Of a stretch of DNA of 10,765 nt, positions 6,235 to 10,765 are shown in pieces. The notes under the pieces were generated by a model, which did no database searches, had not been told where the DNA came from, and was given only the letters and a program-made list of their open reading frames with translations. The translations under genes were made by a program, and so were the position numbers. Source of the stretch: Deltaproteobacteria bacterium (GTDB taxonomy: Bacteria > Desulfobacterota > GWC2-55-46 > JADFVP01); NCBI GenBank assembly GCA_024275855.1, contig JAJRYL010000029.1, positions 1-10,765 on the forward strand, read 5' to 3'. How positions within the stretch are numbered: the stretch's first letter is position 1; every line of letters begins with the position of its first letter.

Positions 6235-6485
6235 TTACTCTCCTTAACTTATTACATTCCTAAACCTAAAAACCGTACAGGGTACGCACCGGACTCAACG
6301 CCGTGGCTAAAAAACAGCCCCGCAAACCTATTTACATAAAACAGTACTGTAAATACAGCCAACGGCATTTAATTAGAACGCTAAATTCAAATCCGCAAAC
6401 GGCGTTTAATTAAAAGTATTTAAAAAAAACCGCGTGCCGCCAACCGCTAAGTACAAACCGTCTTTAAACAGCCGCTGTGCGGTTA
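6235..6485. promoter_or_regulatory. hemE-hemH spacer with a 15-base direct repeat and palindromes
   Basis: Two near-identical copies of AACGGCRTTTAATTA (6361-6375 and 6398-6412, one mismatch) lie 37 bases apart in the same orientation. Beside them are a perfect palindrome ACAGTACTGT (6341-6350), the overlapping CTGTAAATACAG (6347-6358) and ATTTAC/GTAAAT (6330-6335 with 6349-6354). Closer to hemH, CGTAC/GTACG (6274-6278 with 6282-6286) is followed on the minus strand by GTTTTT, a weak attenuator-like hairpin. Paired repeats plus palindromes suggest regulator binding and a possible internal promoter for hemH, but I see no clear -35/-10 pair. No gene is present. Confidence 0.35.
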
Positions 6486-7526
6486 TCAGCTGCTGAACTC
6501 GTGCACGGCATCTACCGTAGCCCGCACATTGTCAACAGGCGTACCGAGCACTATGCCGTGGCCGAGGTTGAAGATATGACCGGGCCTGCCCTCCGCCCTC
6601 TCTATTATCTCTTTAACACGCTTTCTTATCTCGCTGACCGGGCCGAAAAGCACTACCGGGTCGAGGTTGCCCTGTATCGCCTTGTCGTAACCTATCGACT
6701 TCCAGGCTTCGTCGAGCCTGAGCTTCCAGTCTACGCCTACAACGTCGCCGCCGGCCTCTACGACAAGGTCGAGGTACGTACCTGTATTGGTGCTGAAGTT
6801 AATAAACGGTACGCTCTTATCGACGGACTCTATTACGCGCTTGGTATACGGCAGCGCGAAGTTCTTGTAGTCGTCGGGCCCGAGACATCCGGCCCACGAG
6901 TCGAAGAGCTGGAGGCACTGCACGCCGGAGGCGACCTGCGCGTTAAGATAGACGATTACGACCTCGGTAATCTTCTCCATCAGCGCGTGCCACGCACCGG
7001 GGTCAGAGTACATAAGCCCCTTGGCGTGAAGATAGTTTTTGGAGCCGCCGCCCTCTATAATATAACTCGCAAGGGTAAACGGAGCGCCTGAAAAACCGAT
7101 TAAAGGCACCTTGCCGTTAAGCTCGGCCAGCGTCAGTTTAATAGCTTCGAGAAGGTACGGCACGTCTTTATACGGGTCTATTACTTTAATAGCGTCTATG
7201 TCGGCGTTCGTTCTTACCGGGTTGGAGATAACCGGCCCCATGTTCTTTGCAAACTCAAGCTCTATACCCATACCCTTTAGCGGTAAAAGTATATCGGCAA
7301 AGATTATCGCCGCATCGAGATCAAAGGCGTTTATCGGCTGCATGGTTATTTCGCAGGCAAGCTCCGGGGTTCTGCACATTTCCAAAAAGGTATGCGTCTC
7401 CTTTATCTTCATATACTCCTTCATGTAACGCCCTGCCTGACGCATCAACCAAACCGGAGTATGAGGCGCTTTTTCGCGCCTGCAAGCTTTTAAAAAAGAA
7501 TCGTTCTTAATGTTAGCATTCGACAT
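6486..7526 (-). CDS. hemE: Uroporphyrinogen decarboxylase
   Basis: Cytoplasmic, cofactor-free enzyme that removes the four acetate carboxyls of uroporphyrinogen III to give coproporphyrinogen III. The 346 residues are the family length. Signature 1, PVWLMRQAGRYMKEY, lies at 24-38 with the two substrate-binding arginines R29 and R33. The catalytic aspartate is D78 in FADIL. Signature 2, GFSGAPFTLASYIIEGG, spans 144-160 with Y155; S210 lies in FDSW, and H323 in NLGHGI. All expected active-site residues are present. AGGAGA lies about ten bases before the ATG. It is the first gene of the heme cluster and is transcribed away from rpoD. It ends TGA immediately followed by TAA. Confidence 0.95.
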   Translation of the reverse strand: MSNANIKNDSFLKACRREKAPHTPVWLMRQAGRYMKEYMKIKETHTFLEMCRTPELACEITMQPINAFDLDAAIIFADILLPLKGMGIELEFAKNMGPVISNPVRTNADIDAIKVIDPYKDVPYLLEAIKLTLAELNGKVPLIGFSGAPFTLASYIIEGGGSKNYLHAKGLMYSDPGAWHALMEKITEVVIVYLNAQVASGVQCLQLFDSWAGCLGPDDYKNFALPYTKRVIESVDKSVPFINFSTNTGTYLDLVVEAGGDVVGVDWKLRLDEAWKSIGYDKAIQGNLDPVVLFGPVSEIRKRVKEIIERAEGRPGHIFNLGHGIVLGTPVDNVRATVDAVHEFSS

Positions 7527-7572
7527 AAGTATCTTCTCTCCTCGTTGTGATGTAAAAATCTTCTCTTTACGT

Positions 7573-7597
7573 CCCCTTATTATACAACAATAAAGGG
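7573..7597 (-). promoter_or_regulatory. hemE promoter -10 region within an inverted repeat
   Basis: A perfect minus-strand TATAAT occupies 7579-7584, about 55 bases before the hemE ATG. It lies inside an imperfect inverted repeat, CCCCTTATT (7573-7581) against AATAAAGGG (7589-7597), 8 of 9 positions pairing. The -35 region is poor, so this promoter may need an activator or be controlled through the repeat. The regulator is unknown. Confidence 0.4.
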
Positions 7598-7731
7598 TAA
7601 GACTTATATTATTGGCTTTTTCTTATCAAACTTTAATAAACAATTAATACGGACGAAAAAAAGATCAAGTATATTATATTATAAGCAACGCAAGAGTATT
7701 ACAAGTTTTTTTCTTAACTACTCTCCTGCCC

Positions 7732-7761
7732 TTGACAAATACCGGTAAATTGTAGTAGAAT
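7732..7761 (+). promoter_or_regulatory. rpoD sigma70-type promoter
   Basis: A perfect TTGACA (7732-7737) and TAGAAT (7756-7761, 5 of 6) are separated by 18 bases. Transcription should start near 7768, about 54 bases before the rpoD ATG at 7822. This rules out the upstream in-frame ATG at 7765 as the usual start. Confidence 0.7.
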
Positions 7762-7821
7762 ATTATGATTTCGACCCTAAAGACATTAAGTTATAAGAAT
7801 ATCTGGACAAAGGGGATTTTA

Positions 7822-9327
7822 ATGGCCAAAAGAACTGCCAAAAAAAATAGCTATAACCTCGGCGGTCTCATTGAGAACGGCAAAGAGAAGGGCTTTCTTA
7901 CTTACGACGAGATAAACGACGCTCTGCCTCAAGGAAGCTTCTCCGTTGAAGAAATGGACGGCCTTTTAGAGACTTTGAGAGACTTAGGCATAGAGGTTGT
8001 CGATTCCGCTGATAACGCAGACAGCGGCAGCAACCTGACCGTTACCAAGCAGAGCGCTGTTGAGACGGAAAGAGTCGAAGACCCTGTGCGCATCTACATG
8101 CGCGAGATGGGGGCCGTTCCGCTCTTGAAGCGCGAAGAAGAGGTCGTGTACGCCAAAAGAATAGAAGAGGGCAGGGCGCAGCTTAGAAAGCTGACCCTTA
8201 ACAGCCCATTCGCCCTGCGTGAAGTAACACGAATTACCAACAGAATAAGAGACGGGCACGCCGGGCTTAAAGACCTTATTGAAGAGGCCGACGAGACCGG
8301 AGTATACGACGAGGCTCAGATAAACAGCAGGGTAACGAAGTTTGAGAAACTCAAAAGACGCAAACCCGAAGGTGTATACCGTTTTCTGAAAAACGCCAAT
8401 ATCTCGCAAAAGATGATACTTCGCATCGTTGTTCGTACTATCAGGCTCGAACGGCTCCTGTGCCGTGAAGAGAAGAAACGCGGGCCGAAGAAGGCCGAGA
8501 GGGCAAAACTTCGCGTAAGGCGGGTTATGAGAAAGCTCGGCATGAAACGAGCCGACCTTAAGATACTCTCGAAAGAGGTGAAGCTTAACAACTACAACAT
8601 GAGAGAGGCTAAGCAGCGCCTTATAGAGGCCAACCTGCGCCTCGTCGTCTCTATAGCCAAAAGATATATCAACCTCGGTCTCAAGTTCTCCGACCTTATT
8701 CAAGAGGGTAATATCGGCCTTATGAAGGCGGTAGACAAGTTCGACTACAAAAAGGGATACAAGTTCTCTACCTACGCTACGTGGTGGATCCGTCAGGCCA
8801 TTACGCGCTCTATAGCCGACCATGGCCGTACCATCCGCATACCGGTACATATGATAGAGACCATAAACAGGCTTCTACAGACCTCGCGCCAGCTGTTAAA
8901 AGAGCTTGGCAGAGAGCCGTACCCTGATGAAATTGCCTGTAGAATGGATATTCCCATAGCAAAAGTCAGAATAATACTGAGGCTGATGAAGCAGACTCTA
9001 AGTCTCGAAACCCCGATAGGCGACGACGAAGAGTCATCGCTCGGAGACTTTATCGAAGACGAAAAATCTCCGTCTCCGGCGGACGCCGCAGTAGAGAAGG
9101 ACCTCTCCGACCAGACCACGATGGTGCTCGACAGCCTTACGCCGCGCGAAGAGAAGGTGCTTAGAATGCGCTTTGGCATCGGCGAGCGGCAGGACTATAC
9201 TCTTGAAGAGGTAGGCCGCGTGCTTGGGGTTACAAGAGAGAGGGTACGGCAGATAGAGGCAAAGGCGATACGCCGTCTGCGCCACCCTACACGGGCGAAA
9301 CTGCTTAAAGGTTTTGCCGACGGCTGA
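7822..9327 (+). CDS. rpoD: Primary RNA polymerase sigma factor (sigma70/RpoD)
   Basis: Housekeeping sigma factor that lets RNA polymerase recognise -35/-10 promoters. I start it at ATG 7822 (501 residues) because AAAGGGG lies 7 bases upstream and the promoter's start point lies beyond the earlier ATG at 7765. In this numbering region 1.1 is at about 9-65, region 1.2 at about 84-116 ([18 protein letters not shown]), a short non-conserved region at about 117-245, region 2 from about 265 with [12 protein letters not shown] and the -10-recognising [17 protein letters not shown] (from 313), region 3 at about 347-420, and region 4 at about 440-501 with the -35-binding helix-turn-helix [20 protein letters not shown] (459-478). 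It is shorter than the 613-residue E. coli protein, mainly in the non-conserved region. The single-gene layout lacks the dnaG partner often found beside rpoD. It ends in TGA. Confidence 0.95.
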   Translation: MAKRTAKKNSYNLGGLIENGKEKGFLTYDEINDALPQGSFSVEEMDGLLETLRDLGIEVVDSADNADSGSNLTVTKQSAVETERVEDPVRIYMREMGAVPLLKREEEVVYAKRIEEGRAQLRKLTLNSPFALREVTRITNRIRDGHAGLKDLIEEADETGVYDEAQINSRVTKFEKLKRRKPEGVYRFLKNANISQKMILRIVVRTIRLERLLCREEKKRGPKKAERAKLRVRRVMRKLGMKRADLKILSKEVKLNNYNMREAKQRLIEANLRLVVSIAKRYINLGLKFSDLIQEGNIGLMKAVDKFDYKKGYKFSTYATWWIRQAITRSIADHGRTIRIPVHMIETINRLLQTSRQLLKELGREPYPDEIACRMDIPIAKVRIILRLMKQTLSLETPIGDDEESSLGDFIEDEKSPSPADAAVEKDLSDQTTMVLDSLTPREEKVLRMRFGIGERQDYTLEEVGRVLGVTRERVRQIEAKAIRRLRHPTRAKLLKGFADG

Positions 9328-9393
9328 TTTTCCGGGCGGTTTTCCGGGCTGATTCTCCGGGGCTGATACTCCGAACGGTTTTCCGGGGCTGAT
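9322..9393 (+). repeat. Degenerate GGCTGAT / TCCGGGG repeat starting at the rpoD stop codon
   Basis: GGCTGAT occurs at 9322-9328, 9347-9353, 9361-9367 and 9387-9393. It alternates with CCGGG-type blocks, so that the unit at 9325-9349 nearly repeats at 9364-9389. The first copy includes the last rpoD codon and its TGA, so the array looks like local duplication of the gene's end. Downstream, GACGGTC/GACCGTC (9404-9410 with 9429-9435) can pair. No coding function is apparent. Confidence 0.5.
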
Positions 9394-9545
9394 TTAACTT
9401 TTTGACGGTCAACCTGCAAAACGGAACAGACCGTCTACCGCAACCCTTACAAGCCGAATCCGCCGCAGGATTAATCAGCCGGTTCGATATTTTTTCTGTA
9501 AAAGCGGGTAAAACCGGTTACTGCCTTATAAGCTTAACATGATTT

Positions 9546-9579
9546 AAAAAGGGGGCCTGAAAACAGGCCCCCTTTTTTT
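9546..9579. terminator. Bidirectional terminator between rpoD and the barrel gene
   Basis: GGGGGCCTG (9551-9559) pairs with CAGGCCCCC (9564-9572) around an AAAA loop. Seven T follow on the plus strand and five A precede, which read as T on the minus strand. It therefore can end both rpoD, 219 bases upstream, and the convergent gene, whose stop codon is about 30 bases away. Confidence 0.9.
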
Positions 9580-9606
9580 AATTTCTCTTCTGTCGTTTTA
9601 AAGCAT

Positions 9607-10443
9607 CTAAAACTTATAACCGACCGCCATTCTGAATATGTCCCGGCTTACGTTAGTAAGTCCCACCGCGCCTCCGAACTTTACCATTGTACCGCCTGTA
9701 AAGCGCAGCATTATGTTAGGCGCAAGGTAATGCTGGGTAATGTCGGCATCCGTCGTAACCCCCTTGTCGCTGTCACCCAGAGCGCCAAAAAGCTCAAGAC
9801 CTAACGTTACCCCGGTGCCGGAATCGTGTCCGCCCTCCAACCTCCCTTTTTTTGCAACTCCATAATTAAACCCGACGGCATATCCGAAGGCGGTTACCCC
9901 GGTATCGAGGTCACTCTCGTTTAACCAATTAAAAGAGATATTGAACTTTTCCGTAAAATCGTGACCAAGGATTAACCTGGTCTCAAGCACCCTCTCCCTC
10001 TGTCGGCTCTTTAAATGCACCCTCGCGTCCTCTCTGCCGCTTATCTCCATTGCGTACTTCGTATCCTCCCCAAGGTCTTCATACTCAACGTAAAGTACAG
10101 GATTTAGAAATTTACCGTATTCAAATACCCTGTACCGGTTCTCCCACCTGAACCCGGTAAAGTTATAACCGCCCTCTCCTGAGGTTGTCTGCCCTTCCAT
10201 CATCAGCGCTGTCGTCCAGCGTTCAGTAACGCCAAGCTCGAGCTCCACCATCTGAGCCGTATACCTTGTAGAGTCGGCCTCCTGGCCGATATCGTTCATG
10301 AACATTACTTCGAGTTCTCCCGGTTCTTCGGTATGATGATTGTAGAGCACGAAGTTGGCTCCATTTGCCCCCATGGCTGCCGCCGGTGTGAAAATAAGTA
10401 ATGCGGTGTAGAGTAAAGCTCGAAACCTTTCCGGTAAAGACAT
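9607..10443 (-). CDS. Predicted outer-membrane beta-barrel protein of unknown function
   Basis: The 278-residue product starts with a signal peptide: basic residues (PERFR), a hydrophobic core (ALLYTALLIFTPAAAM) and a likely cleavage near residue 26. The rest alternates polar and hydrophobic residues in strands rich in aromatic and acidic residues (for example LNPVLYVEYEDLG and FNISFNWLNESD), with glycine-rich turns. The chain ends in phenylalanine (VGYKF), the C-terminal signal used by the BAM machinery, which also argues that the TAG at 9607-9609 is the true stop. The size suggests 10 to 12 strands. I cannot assign a substrate; the amount of charge makes a structural, porin-like or sensor role equally possible. 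AAGGAG lies five bases before the ATG, and the promoter upstream overlaps a Fur-box-like sequence. Confidence 0.75.
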   Translation of the reverse strand: MSLPERFRALLYTALLIFTPAAAMGANGANFVLYNHHTEEPGELEVMFMNDIGQEADSTRYTAQMVELELGVTERWTTALMMEGQTTSGEGGYNFTGFRWENRYRVFEYGKFLNPVLYVEYEDLGEDTKYAMEISGREDARVHLKSRQRERVLETRLILGHDFTEKFNISFNWLNESDLDTGVTAFGYAVGFNYGVAKKGRLEGGHDSGTGVTLGLELFGALGDSDKGVTTDADITQHYLAPNIMLRFTGGTMVKFGGAVGLTNVSRDIFRMAVGYKF

Positions 10444-10487
10444 ATTCTCTCCTTTTTTACTTAAAAGGTTTAAAGGGTAGGCGTACC

Positions 10488-10516
10488 ATTATAGTGAAAA
10501 TGAATGTCAATATCAA
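10488..10516 (-). promoter_or_regulatory. sigma70 promoter of the barrel gene with an overlapping Fur-box-like site
   Basis: On the minus strand TTGATA (10511-10516) and a perfect TATAAT (10488-10493) are 17 bases apart, an excellent promoter about 45 bases ahead of the ATG. The spacer and part of the -35 hold GATATTGACATTCATTTTC (10496-10514), which agrees with the classic 19-base Fur consensus GATAATGATAATCATTATC at 15 positions. A repressor bound there would block polymerase. The promoter is seen directly; Fur control is inferred. Confidence 0.6.
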
Positions 10517-10765
10517 TAGGGATCTGTAATACCGGCTATATTTTTTCAAAAGAGTACGATCCGGCAGGGCAGTGAGGTATGTTAAAGAGATCTGCGGCAT
10601 TCAACGGTTTTCACAAATAGATCGTAAAAGACGAACCCGCTGAAGTATTCGAGCTTTAAACAGGGGCGGTAACGCACAGTAGATACCTTGAACCGAATAT
10701 GGAACTAAAGCGGCGATTTTTCAAAATGAACCGCTACGGCCTAAAGCCCGTGCTTTCTAACCTTA
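10517..10765. other. Right-end region with no identified gene
   Basis: I find no convincing gene here. A plus-strand frame is open from 10660 to the right edge, with an ATG at 10699 (MELKRRFFKMNRYGLKPVLS), but it lacks a ribosome binding site and only 22 codons are visible. It could be the start of a gene that continues outside the window, or chance. Both strands contain several stops before it. Confidence 0.25.

Noticed and set aside
7765..7821. An ATG 57 bases upstream that would extend rpoD by 19 residues
   Set aside because: It lies only a few bases from the predicted transcription start of the TTGACA/TAGAAT promoter and has no ribosome binding site, while ATG 7822 has AAAGGGG at good spacing.
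7984..8850. A 288-codon open frame on the minus strand opposite rpoD
   Set aside because: It lies wholly inside the well-conserved rpoD gene, has no ribosome binding site or recognisable motif, and is explained by the codon use of rpoD in the antisense frame.

Overview
The window comes from a Gram-negative bacterium: it encodes a protein that looks like an outer-membrane beta-barrel with a signal peptide, and a primary sigma factor with region 1.1. Genes are moderately GC-rich and intergenic DNA is AT-rich. The hemE-hemH-hemG order and the signalling genes fit a Desulfobacterota/Deltaproteobacteria-like or neighbouring lineage; this placement is inference from gene content only.

Layout. Bases 1-377 (minus) hold the start of a multi-span membrane protein that runs off the left edge. 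Bases 378-741 are non-coding and highly structured, with a possible small RNA on the plus strand ending in a 14-bp-stem terminator. Bases 742-2991 (minus) hold a double-Cache-like/HAMP/GAF/GGDEF diguanylate cyclase gene cut by an in-frame TGA. Bases 2992-3421 are non-coding, with a promoter-like TATAAT inside an inverted repeat. Bases 3422-7526 (minus) hold the heme cluster in the order hemE, hemH, a small conserved gene of unknown function, hemG. The small gene is cut short by an in-frame TAG, but its recognisable tail continues in frame past the stop and reaches a TGA overlapping the hemG ATG. rpoD lies divergently at 7822-9327 (plus) and ends at a strong bidirectional terminator shared with a convergent outer-membrane barrel gene at 9607-10443 (minus). 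That gene's promoter contains a Fur-box-like sequence.

How the genes work together. HemE makes coproporphyrinogen III, HemG (HemY type) oxidises a porphyrinogen to the porphyrin, and HemH inserts iron. The coproporphyrinogen oxidase or decarboxylase step (HemF/HemN or HemQ) is not in the window and must lie elsewhere. The possible Fur site on the barrel gene would tie it to iron supply, though it is not linked to the heme operon. The most unusual points are two in-frame stop codons in otherwise intact reading frames about 2.7 kb apart, the possible small RNA, and the possible Fur site. I found no CRISPR array, tRNA, rRNA or intact mobile element.
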